DNA of 64,000 nucleotides from CAWGMT01 sp963823675 (GTDB taxonomy: Bacteria; Planctomycetota; Planctomycetia; Isosphaerales; Isosphaeraceae), in NCBI GenBank assembly GCA_963823675.1, contig CAWGMT010000012.1, positions 620,001 through 684,000 on the forward strand, written 5' to 3'. The notes below the pieces were generated by a model. The model worked only from the letters and a program-made list of their open reading frames with translations, had not been told where the DNA came from and did no database searches. Every line of letters begins with the position of its first letter. Positions within the stretch are counted from its first letter, which is position 1. Of this stretch, positions 1-8,104 are shown piece after piece. The position numbers were made by a program, and so were the translations under genes.

Positions 1-1108
1 GCCAGTGGCCGCCGGTCACCATCAGGGTTGACTCCGCCAGACCGTAGCAGGGATAGAAGACCTCACGGCGAAATCCAAACGGCTCGAAAGCCTTCGTGAA
101 CTCATCGAGGACTCGCGCCGAGATGGGCTCCGCCCCAACGCAGGCAACCTGCCAGGATCGCAGATCGAGCCCCTCACAATCGCGCGGCCTGATCTGGCGC
201 GTGCACAGCTCGAAGGCGAAGTTCGGGCCGCACGTGATGGTCGCGCGATAACGGCTGATCGCGCTGAGCCACCGCAACGGCTTCTGGACGAACGACATCG
301 GCGACATCAGCACCAGATCGGCGCCCGTGTGGACCGCCTGCAAGATATGCCCGATCAGGCCCATGTCATGGTACGCCGGCAGCCAAGAAACTCCGACGCA
401 ATCCTCGGGAAAGAGATGCAGCAGTTCCTGCATGCGCAACAGATTGTGCGACAACGCCCGATGCGTCAGGCAGACCCCCTTCGGCGAGCCGGTGCTGCCC
501 GAGGTGTACTGAAGGAACGCCACCTCGCCGGGGTCGAACGTCTCCCCCCTCGCCGCGCCGCTCTTTCCGTTCAGAAAGGCCGCTGCACCGGCGTCGAGTT
601 TCTCCCCGCTCCCCGCTCCCCGCTCTCCACTCCCCGCTCCCCACGCCCCACTCCCGACAAGCTCGTTCACCGACATCCAGCGCAAGCCGGCCAGCCCCGG
701 ATTGTGGACCAGACACCGCTCCCGATCCGCCATGACCTCGTCGGTCGTGATCAAGAGGGTCGCGCCCGAGTCGGAAACAATCGAGGCGAGCACCGGGTTC
801 GGCCGCCCCAGGCGCTGATAGGCAACCGGCACGCCGACCACGCCGGCCCGCAAACAGCCGAAGAGGCCCTTGAGAAACTCCACGCCGGCGGGAAAAAACA
901 AGATCGCTCGGTCCCCGCGCTGGCAATTCGCCAGGAGCGCCACACCCAGACGACGGGAGTGATCCTCCAGATCGGCGAACGTCAGCCGGACCTCCGCCTC
1001 GTCCCCGTCGGCCAGGAACGTGTATCCTTTCGCAGCCGACGCACCCGCCGATCGGCGTCGGAGCAAATCAACCAAGCTTGATTCGGCAATATTGTAGAAG
1101 TCCCGCAT
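1..1108 (-). CDS. Fatty-acyl-AMP ligase (N-terminal part, gene continues past the left edge)
   Basis: The reading frame from an ATG at 1108 runs leftward off the window. The protein is an adenylate-forming enzyme that activates a fatty acid with ATP, usually to hand it to an acyl carrier protein. The P-loop TSGSTGSPKG lies near residue 200, followed by SWLPAYHDMGLIG, which is characteristic of FAAL-type enzymes, then GPNFAFELC and YGLAEST near the left edge. The N-terminus (TFLADGDEAEVRLTFADL, then FFGCLRAGVVGVPV-like) also fits FAALs. Between about residues 150 and 170 there is a Gly/Ser/Glu-rich insert made from a GGGGAGC-like DNA repeat. It is divergent from the epimerase at 1285, with 176 bp between. 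The FAAL rather than acyl-CoA ligase call rests on family resemblance; the C-terminal domain is not visible. Confidence 0.85.
   Translation of the reverse strand, partial: MRDFYNIAESSLVDLLRRRSAGASAAKGYTFLADGDEAEVRLTFADLEDHSRRLGVALLANCQRGDRAILFFPAGVEFLKGLFGCLRAGVVGVPVAYQRLGRPNPVLASIVSDSGATLLITTDEVMADRERCLVHNPGLAGLRWMSVNELVGSGAWGAGSGERGAGSGEKLDAGAAAFLNGKSGAARGETFDPGEVAFLQYTSGSTGSPKGVCLTHRALSHNLLRMQELLHLFPEDCVGVSWLPAYHDMGLIGHILQAVHTGADLVLMSPMSFVQKPLRWLSAISRYRATITCGPNFAFELCTRQIRPRDCEGLDLRSWQVACVGAEPISARVLDEFTKAFEPFGFRREVFYPCYGLAESTLMVTGGHW
604..655 (-). repeat. GC-rich microsatellite-like repeat inside the ligase gene
   Basis: Read on the minus strand, repeated GGGGAGCG and GGGGAGTGG units encode about 17 residues rich in Gly, Ser, Ala and Glu, in frame, in the linker before the ATP-binding P-loop. 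Confidence 0.7.
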
Positions 1109-1284
1109 CGATGTAATCTGCGAAAGATACGAAGTGCTATCCGCCTAAGTAGTTAGCTCGGAATTCAGAGGATCTGACGAATATGCGCAATTTGTTTAGT
1201 CTCTAGTATATCACGCGGGAATTAACGAGTGGGTGTCACGGGCGATCTGAAGGAAAGAAACAACATAACCGAAGGTTCGTTCCC

Positions 1285-2323
1285 ATGGGCCGAGCGCTCG
1301 TGACGGGTGGATCGGGATTGATTGGCAGTCACTTGGTCGAGCATCTGCTGTCGGAAGGGGATGAGGTGCGCGTTCTCCTGCGCAACGCCAGCCGCCCGGG
1401 CTGGCTGAGTTCAACGAGGGTTGACATCGACGTGGTGGCTGGCGACATCACCGACTTGACGGCGCTCGAGCGTGCGGTGCAGGGGACGGACGTGGTCTAT
1501 CACGTTGCCGGTCAGAACGCTGTCCTTTTCGGAGGAAGGCTTCAATCAGGTCAACCAGACCGGCGCGGCAACTGTCGCGGCCGCCTGCGCGGGCCGGACA
1601 ACTCCGCCGGTCATGGTGGCAGTTTCGTCGCTGGCGGCCGCGGGGCCGTCGTCACCGGGCCGCCCGCGGGTCGAGGCCGATCGCCCGGGCCCGATCACGG
1701 CGTATGGCCGCAGCAAGCTGCGGGGCGAGGAGACCTTGCGGAAATATGCGAGCCAAGTGCCGCTCACGATCATCCGGCCCCCCACCGTTTTTGGCCCTCG
1801 GGAACGCTATCTCTTGCGGATGTTCAAGCTGGTTTCACGCGGATGGCACGTCACGGTCGGGACCGGCGCGCTCGAACTCTCGCTCGTCGAGGTGCGCGAC
1901 CTGGCAGCGGGTCTTCGCCTGGCCGCCGCGCACGGCCGCCGATTGGCAGAGGCCCCGGAAGAGCCGTCAACCGGCGTCTACTTCCTGGCTCAGCCCGAAC
2001 ACCACACCCTTGATGCGCTTGCCGCCCTCATGGCCACGGCGCTCGATCGCCCGGCGCCAAGGCCGGTTCGCGTGCCGCTGTTCGTCGCCTGGGGTGTTGC
2101 CGCGGTTGCCGAGGCCGCTGCGCGGATCCGCCGCCAGCCCGGTTTCGTCTCCTTTGACAAGGTGCGCGAAGCGAGCGCCGGTAGCTGGGCCTGCTCCCCG
2201 GCACGAGCCGAGCACGAACTCGGGTTCAGGCCGCGCCCCGATCTGGCCGAGGGGCTGCGCCACACGGCAGCGTGGTACTGGGAAAAGGGCTGGCTCAATC
2301 AACGCCTTGCCGACTTGCCTTGA
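1285..2323 (+). pseudogene. NAD-dependent epimerase/dehydratase (extended SDR), frameshifted
   Basis: The start at 1285 gives VTGGSGLIGSHLVEHLL, the Rossmann GxxGxxG motif, then DITDLTALERAVQGTDVVYHVAG. The frame changes near 1520-1530, and the homologous chain continues in frame 2 as EEGFNQVNQTGAATVAAAC, SSLAAAG, the catalytic YGRSK (Y-x-x-x-K) and IIRPPTVFGPRERY, ending at TGA 2321-2323. Rejoined, it is about 345 residues, normal for NAD-sugar epimerases and hydroxysteroid-dehydrogenase-like extended SDRs. The substrate cannot be told. A single indel separates the halves, so this is either a consensus error or a recently broken gene. The 3' end overlaps the convergent gene at 2299 by 25 bp. 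Confidence 0.8.
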
Positions 2324-3249
2324 TTGACTCGCAACGCCAGCGGGGCGTACCGCGTCTGGAGCTCGTCCTCCAATTGCAGTGCCGTCTCAGGCGTGAACCG
2401 CCGCAGAGCCGCTAGCATGATCAACGACTTGCTGTATTTCACCGGCGTGCCCTGGGGCAGCCTCGCCAGTGCAAAGGCATCGGCCGCGGGTATGCCAAAC
2501 GTGAATTTCCGAGCGTCAACGCTCAAAACTCGATCCTCATGCATCTGCGGCGGAAGCATCTGGATGGCATTGTCGGCCAGCGTGTATTGATCCGTGCCGT
2601 CGCGGCCGAGCAGCCACACGAAAGCCGTCAACTGGCCCGTCAGAGGCGCGACCAGGATCACGTGGCGAATGACCATCTGACGGTGCTGATTCGTCCGAAG
2701 CATGATCGCGTTGACATCGAAAACGTGCATCGTACGGGTGCGTGCAACCTGGCGCATGTCGGAGCTGAGGATCCGATCGTTCTCCCTCATCACGGCGCGT
2801 CCGATGATTCCCACATCGGCGCCAAAAGTCTGATCGCTCGTGACGATCAAGTTTCGGCCCTGAACGTTGGTCGCCATGCCGATTGCGACATGCTCGAGAA
2901 AATACCGCTTTTCCTCCGCGTCGCCATTTCCCTCCGTGCGCACGTTGGCCAGGACCGTGAAGGAGAACATGCTCCCAAAATGAATCGCCGCCTTCGGGAT
3001 TGCATCGACATCGCCAACGCCGATGCGAGGCTTTGCGAGCAGAACCAGGTGCGACCACCCCTGGGGCGGCGCATCGCCGATCTGTGTACCCGGCTTGATC
3101 CATTGCACCCTGCGCGGAGTGACGTCCGTCCATGCCGCAGCCCGCGTGCCGGGAGCTAAATCGCGCTGCCCATCGTCGCCACGAACACGCGGGCTGATCG
3201 CTAAGACCAGCAATGGGGCGAGGATACGACAGACGTCCATTCTGTGCAT
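2299..3249 (-). CDS. Exported protein of unknown function
   Basis: About 316 residues from ATG 3249, chosen because GGAG sits about 7 nt upstream and the first residues (MHRMDVCRILAPLLVLAIS) form a basic stretch plus hydrophobic core typical of a Sec signal peptide. A second ATG at 3240 would also serve. The open frame continues far upstream to 3561, but that part has no signal and covers repeat-rich DNA. The mature part has no motif I recognise. It contains IIGRAVMREN, a basic VARTRTMHVFDVNAIML stretch and a C-terminal FTPETALQLEDELQTRY. Probably periplasmic or surface-exposed. Confidence 0.65.
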   Translation of the reverse strand: MHRMDVCRILAPLLVLAISPRVRGDDGQRDLAPGTRAAAWTDVTPRRVQWIKPGTQIGDAPPQGWSHLVLLAKPRIGVGDVDAIPKAAIHFGSMFSFTVLANVRTEGNGDAEEKRYFLEHVAIGMATNVQGRNLIVTSDQTFGADVGIIGRAVMRENDRILSSDMRQVARTRTMHVFDVNAIMLRTNQHRQMVIRHVILVAPLTGQLTAFVWLLGRDGTDQYTLADNAIQMLPPQMHEDRVLSVDARKFTFGIPAADAFALARLPQGTPVKYSKSLIMLAALRRFTPETALQLEDELQTRYAPLALRVNQGKSARR

Positions 3250-3553
3250 GAGGGCTCTCCGTAAGCCAGTAAAACCGGACCGGTCGGATCGTCCTCCGGA
3301 CGAATGACGGAATCCTATCCCTGGGACCCAAAAAAGTAAAGTTAACCCCGCTCGCCGCCGACAGGCCGCTTTCCCGAGTATGGATGGACCGAGAGCGATG
3401 CTGCGGGAGAAACGCTCTCCGGCCATGGTAGCCAATGAGAGCCAGTGAGAGGAATCCACTGGTTTTTTTCCGTTTTGCCCTCCCGCGGTTCTCAGCCCCG
3501 GGCTCAGGGCTGGCCGGCAAGCCCTCGAGGGGCAAGGAAATGGGGATTTGAGC

Positions 3554-3590
3554 TTAACCACGAATAAGACGAATGTTACGAATGGGAGAA
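3554..3590 (+). repeat. AACCACGAA-type repeat, CGAAT subtype, single arm
   Basis: The arm starts TTAACCACGAATAAGACGAA and continues with TTACGAAT: ACGAAT words about every 9-10 nt. The same arm recurs at 4988 and, inverted, at 5103. Confidence 0.75.
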
Positions 3591-3654
3591 CCGTCTTTTG
3601 AGGGCCTGGTTCAGAATCGACCTTTTTCCCCGCGAAGTCGTCGTCCGAATACGA

Positions 3655-3680
3655 GCCCGAAGCGCCAGCGAGTGGGTGTA
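3655..3680 (+). repeat. Dispersed CCCGAAGCGCCAGCGAGTG repeat
   Basis: The 19-mer CCCGAAGCGCCAGCGAGTG matches from memory a short repeat that appears in planctomycete hypothetical proteins as SPKRQRVG. One copy is seen here; its family status is recalled, not shown within the window. Confidence 0.4.
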
Positions 3681-3692
3681 CTTAACTTGCAT

Positions 3693-3772
3693 CAGTTGGC
3701 TTCGTTCGGCGCATTTTCGCCGATTTCGCCCGTCCCGCTCAGCTCATCGTCGTGATTCTCCACGCCGTCTGG
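3693..3772 (+). repeat. TTCGTTCGGCGCATTTTCGCC repeat, copy 1
   Basis: The stretch TTGGCTTCGTTCGGCGCATT, then TTCGCCG, TTTCGCCCGTCCC and a related 35 bp tail recurs at 4346-4432, about 80 percent alike by eye. Confidence 0.65.
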
Positions 3773-3810
3773 CAGTTGAAAGGAGCATCCAGTCGTGCAT
3801 CGTAGGCCAG

Positions 3811-3955
3811 GGTACTCGGCACATACATGCCATACGTGCCATACATGCCATACTTGCGCGCTCCTGCGCGCGACAAGACCAGAAACGACGAGTATGTGCC
3901 GGGTATCGGGTTGGACGCTGAAACAACCGTTCCAATTCAGGCGTGGTTCAACCTC
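3811..3955 (+). repeat. Decamer-periodic palindromic element, copy 1
   Basis: The left arm has CATACATGC/CATACGTGC decamers (3820-3856), then a GCGCG-rich middle and a right arm GAGTATGTGCCGGG (3889-3903) that inverts the left. The 3' flank GGTTGGACGCTGAAACAACC resembles the flank of the copy at 5416, which shows the element extends past its palindrome. Confidence 0.65.
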
Positions 3956-4345
3956 AGCATTTTCGGAGGTGGCAAGAGGCTGGGTGGCTGCGGTCGAGCT
4001 GGCGACAGCCAGCGAGCCCCCAGTTCGGAGGCCTCGGACCTGGGGGCGTCGCCCTTCGGGCCGACCCCAGCCGCCCCTCGGGTGTTTCCCGCTTTGAAAC
4101 CGTGCCCGGGAACGGACCGCGCGCGACTGCTGGACTTTGCTGAAGGAGACGCTCGTGCCGTGCGCCAGGTTGGGGGCTAAGCGGCGCAGCTCGTTAGGCG
4201 GCCATCCGCGGCAGCTCGGGCAACTTCGCGCGGCGTGCCGCGCTCCCCTCGCTGCGCCACGCCCCTTGTCAAGTCGGCGAACGAACTCCGGAATTTGCCG
4301 TAACTCGAATCAAATCTTGTGCTTCCACGATACTCGTGGATTCAG

Positions 4346-4432
4346 CGAAATTGGCTTCGTTCGGCGCATTTTCGCCGCTTTCGCCCGTCCCATTCATCTC
4401 GTCCCCGTGCTGCTCCACCCCGTCGGGCTCGA
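4346..4432 (+). repeat. TTCGTTCGGCGCATTTTCGCC repeat, copy 2
   Basis: Direct-orientation copy of 3693-3772. The tail differs by scattered substitutions (CTCGTCCCCGTGCTGCTCC against CATCGTCGTGATTCTCC). Confidence 0.65.
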
Positions 4433-4803
4433 TCACGTGTGTGCGCTCGAGACGATCGTCCTGGCACTCTCCGACGTCATTTTGCGCCTCGCCGATCGCC
4501 ATCCACTTGCACAATCGATCTTCAAAGGCACACGATTGCTCTCACGATGAGAAAAAATGAGACAATCTGAGACGTTTTCGAAGGGCCCCGGTCCCATCTC
4601 GCAACGTTCGCCAACGAAATCCCTCGGAGATCGGCGGCGGAGTGGGTTCTCGTCATAAGTTGCTTGTCCATTCGTTCTTGTGTCGTCAAATTCGGCCGAT
4701 TCCAGCCCCTCACGAGCCCCGCGAATCGGGCTCCTGAATCGCCTCGGCGCGACTCGTCGTCGATCGAGATGTCTCACGTTCCGCCGCCGCAGACTTGCAG
4801 AGT

Positions 4804-4900
4804 TTTAACCACGGAACACGCAGCGCGGCCGAGCCGCAACCAGATGGCCAGGGAGGGAATTCGGATTCTTAACCACGAAAGGCACGAAAGGCACGAAAAC
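4804..4900 (+). repeat. About 100 bp composite AACCACGAA element, copy 1
   Basis: Order: TTAACCACGGAACACGC, then GCGCGGCCGAGCCGCAACC, CCAGGGAGGGAATTCGGATT, then CTTAACCACGAAAGGCACGA and further CACGAAA repeats. A near-identical copy lies inverted at 8105-8205, and a decayed partial copy of the first half at about 5247-5300. Confidence 0.8.
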
Positions 4901-4986
4901 GGAAAGAATGTCAAGTTGGCGGTGCAGCACGATCAGCGTCCCCTGTCGAAACCAGTCCAATTTGACCGGAGAGGGAATCCGGATTG

Positions 4987-5133
4987 GTAACCACGAATAA
5001 CACGAATCTTACGAATGGGAGAGCGGCCTGTTGGGATCGTTTGGCGAACCGGTTGTGATCGTATGTCCTGACAAGCACTTGCTAGTCCAGGCTTCGATAT
5101 TGATTCGTGAGATTCGTGGTATTCGTGGTTAAT
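4987..5133. repeat. Inverted-repeat element, CGAAT subtype
   Basis: Left arm TAACCACGAATAACACGAAT (continuing CTTACGAAT) at 4988-5016. Right arm at 5103-5132 is its reverse complement with about 2 mismatches in 29. About 85 bp of unmatched DNA lies between, giving a MITE-like layout. Confidence 0.75.
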
Positions 5134-5151
5134 CCGTTCGCGTCAGCGGTG

Positions 5152-5236
5152 CAACCGACACCGAGGTGAAAGTAGACCGGGCGCTTCTCTGTGTCGCAAT
5201 TCGTTCCGTGTCGATCGGCACTTTCCGTGGTTGAAA
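5152..5236 (+). repeat. About 85 bp repeat body ending in CCGTGGTT, copy 1
   Basis: Starts GCAACCGACACCGAGGTGAA and ends TTCCGTGTCGATCGGCACTT plus TCCGTGGTTG. Aligns with 6846-6932 and with the reverse complement of 7936-8016 over the whole length, with scattered substitutions. Confidence 0.65.
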
Positions 5237-5415
5237 AAATCGAGGAATTCTCAACGACGGACAGCGGAGCGGGGCCAAGCCGCAACCAAATTGCCCATCT
5301 ATACAATCTGCGCGCGCGCAAAGAAATCGAACGTTAGTAGAACAGACCACGAAACAAAAGGCCGGACCGCCTATCATGCAGCAGACGTCCCTTACCGCCG
5401 CGACCAGCTCACGAC

Positions 5416-5530
5416 ATACTGGGCACATACTCGGCATACTGGGCACGCTTCTGCGCCGCGCTCAGTATGCCGAGTATGTGCCGAGAATGCGGTTTGACGA
5501 CGGAAAAACCCGTCCAACTCACCGTTCCTG
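5416..5530 (+). repeat. Decamer-periodic palindromic element, copy 2
   Basis: Left arm GGGCACATACTCGGCATACT at 5419-5438 and right arm AGTATGCCGAGTATGTGCC at about 5462-5481 can pair almost perfectly across a short GC-rich loop. The following GGTTTGACGACGGAAAAACC resembles the flank of copy 1. Confidence 0.75.
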
Positions 5531-5915
5531 CCAGATCGCAACAACCGCTCTCGGCCCGGCTGCCGTCTTAACCCTCGCGTCCGCGACTTTCGCCATGATC
5601 GACAGGACCGGGTCAAACTGCACGAATCCGATCGCCTTGACGCGGACCGGAATCTAGACAGGGGGTATCGATAACCGACCGTCGTGTTACCTCAAAAAGG
5701 GCCGTTTTGAACCATGCCTACAATTGGCATCATTCAACTTCAGCGTGTTTGCAGGTGACAAGAACTGATCACACTCAATCAATCAGTCACCCGCCGCCTA
5801 CCTTCCACCCGAAACGGTCATTGTCTCGTTCCTTTCCGCCCCGGCGCGTGAAAAAATAGTCGAGCCCCGCGCGGAATCGACACACTTTATCCGTCTACAT
5901 CAATAGGCAACCGGA

Positions 5916-6509
5916 ATGGACGGGACCCCGACCGGCCTGCCGCCGTTGGAGCGGTACCGCGAGTACCTCGAGTTGATTTCGCGCGTTCTTCTAGACCCAA
6001 AGCTCCGTCGCAAGCTGGACCCGAAGCTTCGACGCAAGCTCGACCCAAGCGACGTGGTGCAGGAAGCCATGCTCCGAGCAATGCGAGCGATCCACCAGTT
6101 TCGAGGGACCACGGAAGAAGAGTTGAGGGCCTGGCTGCGAAAGATCCTGTCGAACACGCTCACTGACCAGTACCGCGCCTTCACCGGCGCGACCCGAGAC
6201 GTAAACCTGGAGAATTCACTCCAAGAAGCCCTGAAGCGCTCGTCGGAGCGACTGGAAACCTGGCTGCATGATCCCTGTTCAGGCCCCGAGGAAAAAGTCC
6301 TCAGGGAGGAACAACTCGATCAACTGGCCCGAGCGATCAACCACCTACCAAGCGACCAACAGACCGCCGTCGAGCTCCATAATATCCATGCATACACAAT
6401 CGCCGAGATCAGCCAGCAAATGGGCCGCTGAGTCAAGTCCGTCGGCGGGCTGATCGATCGCGGAGCCAAAGCGATTCGCAGGCGGCTGAGCGAGGACTCG
6501 TCTCCCTGA
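5916..6509 (+). pseudogene. ECF-type RNA polymerase sigma factor with internal stop
   Basis: The frame from ATG 5916 reads LDPSDVVQEAMLRAMRAIHQF (region 2), ELRAWLRKILSNTLTDQYR and HLPSDQQTAVELHNIHAYTI with AEISQQMGR (region 4). It then meets TGA at 6429-6431, but the same frame continues with VKSVGGLIDRGAKAIRRRL to a stop at 6507-6509, which is the expected end of this planctomycete sigma family. So one nonsense codon cuts the region-4 recognition end. An 8-residue unit DPKLRRKL is also repeated in tandem just before LDPSDVVQ (DNA 5995-6045). The truncated 171-residue product would probably bind -35 DNA poorly. No kinase or anti-sigma gene is adjacent. Confidence 0.75.
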
Positions 6510-6534
6510 TCACGACCACAAAATACCGGAGGGA

Positions 6535-6653
6535 TTTAACCACGAAACAGACGAAACACACGAAAAAACCTAGCGATTGCTTTGAGATACATAACACCAT
6601 GGTCAGCCGTTACCAGCAGCCAGTTCCCCTTTCGTGTATTTCGTGTTTCTCAG
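6535..6653. repeat. Inverted-repeat element, CGAAA subtype
   Basis: Left arm TTAACCACGAAACAGACGAA continuing ACACACGAAAA (6536-6566). Right arm CCTTTCGTGTATTTCGTGTT at 6629-6648 is its inverse. About 60 bp lie between. Confidence 0.7.
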
Positions 6654-6763
6654 CGTCGCAACCACCGAAGGAGCAACCAGACAATGACCTTACAACGGAT
6701 GGCGCAGGATGGCAGACGCCCGGAATGAAGGCCATCGGACGAATTGACCTCGGATTTAGGATT

Positions 6764-6932
6764 TTCAACCACGGACAGCACGGAGGGCCACGGAAAATGG
6801 GGTTACTTGAATCTCGGCCGAGTTGGCGACGAATCGTCAGTCGCGCAGCGGGTGCTGACATGAAAGTGGATCAGATTGGTCTGTCTGCTGGAATCTATTC
6901 CGTGTCAACCCGTGCTGTTCGTGGTTAAAACT
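6764..6932. repeat. Inverted-repeat element, CGGA subtype, with repeat body copy 2
   Basis: Left arm CAACCACGGACAGCACGGAG at 6766-6785 continues GGCCACGGAAAA. Right arm TTCCGTGTCAACCCGTGCTG then TTCGTGGTTAAAA (6897-6930) inverts it. The 6846-6932 portion is a copy of the 85 bp body also seen at 5152 and 7936. Confidence 0.7.
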
Positions 6933-6946
6933 TCCCATCGACAGTC

Positions 6947-7008
6947 GGAAGAATTGATATCAGATTCAAGATTCTCAACCACGGCCAGCACGGAGGGCCA
7001 CGGAAAAA
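6947..7008 (+). repeat. Direct copy of the 6734-6798 arm
   Basis: About 60 bp from GAAGAATTGATATCAG through CAACCACGGCCAGCACGGAG and GGCCACGGAAAA match 6736-6798 in direct orientation. No inverted partner arm was seen to the right. Confidence 0.65.
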
Positions 7009-7268
7009 CGAACGTTGTTGTGATCCGACTGGACCACGAGCGCCGGCGCGACTTGGCACCTCCTCCCTACGTGAAGGTAATGGGCAGCAAGACAATGTCG
7101 CCGCGCCGCACCCTCATGGCTTCTTGTGAGCATCGTAGTCGTTGTCGGCATCCAGGTCGGGATCGTCCCAACCGGCAGCGGCCGCCGACTTGGCCATGAG
7201 CGGATAGAGATCACGAGGATCGAAATCCTCCCCGTCGGCGAACAGGGCGCTCAGATTCGGAAGACGCA

Positions 7269-7367
7269 ATGAACGAGACGGAGGAAGAGATTGAGCAGAC
7301 TGCCGAGCAGGTGGTGGACGCCACGCTCAAGGTGCACCGCGCCTTGGGGCCGGGCCTGCGGGAATAA
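7269..7367 (+). pseudogene. GxxExxY (PDDEXK_3-like) gene, truncated 5' fragment
   Basis: ATG 7269 opens MNETEEEIEQTAEQVV, then DATLKVHRALGPGLRE, and stops at TAA 7365-7367. VVDAxLKVHRALGPGLxE is the start of GxxExxY proteins (about 125 residues, nuclease-like fold assigned in Pfam as PDDEXK_3). Here the chain breaks just before the family motif region, and the rest of the family is missing downstream. What follows is a GCGTCTTGGCGG-type repeat. It is a relic, too short to fold. It sits in the middle of the repeat cluster. Confidence 0.7.
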
Positions 7368-7385
7368 TGGGTTATGAGCCGGTTG

Positions 7386-7432
7386 GTCGACTTTCTTGGC
7401 GCTCTTTGCGTCTTGGCGGTGAAGTTCTCTTT
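7386..7432 (-). repeat. CGCCAAGACGC-type repeat
   Basis: On the minus strand CACCGCCAAGACGCAAAGAG continues CGCCAAGAAAG: a roughly 9 nt CGCCAAGA periodicity. From memory, such repeats are common next to GxxExxY genes in planctomycetes and verrucomicrobia. One copy is seen here, directly after the GxxExxY relic. Confidence 0.55.
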
Positions 7433-7593
7433 TCAGAGTCGAGACCGGCGGCACCATCCTGATCCTTGAGGACCGAATCAGAATTACCTTCGATCGTCGA
7501 AGTCAAAATCCGGTTCTTCGTGCGGCGGCCGTGCATCGCGACCTGACGTGTCGTGCAATCTTGCAACGATAGCGACCCTCGGAGGTGGCCCCG

Positions 7594-7818
7594 CTACCCT
7601 TTCAGTTGCGCAGCGCTCGGCCCTTTCCGTTTCGGCCGGCCTTGTCCGACGACTCTCAGATTTGCCGCCATCATCGAGGCTTCGGCATATTCAACGCCGA
7701 TATCTCTGACGCCTCTCAGGTACTCATAGACCGCCGATCGCGACAGGGTTCCACAGTGAGCGCGGGCTTTCTTCCATCACTCATAGCGCGTGATCCCGTA
7801 ATCGTCGAGCGATTCCAA
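7594..7818 (-). pseudogene. Possible remnant of a small helix-turn-helix-like gene
   Basis: The minus frame ending at TAG 7594-7596 reads NLESLDDYGITRYE, a TGA stop, then WKKARAHCGTLSRSAVYEYL, RGVRDIGVEYAEASMMAANL and RVVGQGRPKRKG. LSRSAVYEYLRG followed by a second helix looks like a DNA-binding HTH core. There is no acceptable start codon upstream and one internal stop, so if it is a gene it is dead. The family is not identified. Confidence 0.3.
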
Positions 7819-7935
7819 ATTAGTGAAAGAGCTCAACGGCTTAAATCACAGGACGGCCAAGCCGAAACTGGGCGTTCTCGCCCGGGATCCGGACCGCTCA
7901 ATCTCTGAAAACTCAGATGTAAGGAGGCGATCTTC

Positions 7936-8016
7936 ACCACGGAAAGCACGGATCAACACGGAATGAATCTCAACAGACGGGAGAATCGGATCACCTTTCA
8001 CGTCGGTGTCTGTTGC
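7936..8016 (-). repeat. About 85 bp repeat body, copy 3 (inverted)
   Basis: Reverse complement begins GCAACAGACACCGACGTGAA and ends TTCCGTGTTGATCCGTGCTT plus TCCGTGGTGAA, matching the bodies at 5152 and 6846. Confidence 0.65.
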
Positions 8017-8104
8017 AGGAGTCGGCGGCTAGCGGGGATCTCGTAGTCGTCACGCTCGCGTGACGGCAGTCCATCACGCGGAGATGCACGAATCAGATTC
8101 TTCC

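Larger units (their letters stand above)
3250..5915. other. Repeat-rich intergenic region, no convincing gene
   Basis: About 2.7 kb without a frame that looks like a protein gene. It holds copies of several short dispersed repeat families listed separately, many of them inverted. Short open frames here are by-products of the repeats. The right end must contain the promoter of the sigma-factor gene at 5916, but no clear -35/-10 pair was recognised. Confidence 0.7.

Noticed and set aside
3811..5530. CRISPR-like array from regular short repeats
   Set aside because: Repeats are 9-10 nt, inverted and without unique spacers of constant length, and no cas gene is present.
4137..5657. Several 60-140 codon frames in the repeat-rich gap
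   Set aside because: Their translations consist of repeat-derived peptides (for example NHERHERHEN), with no conserved domain.
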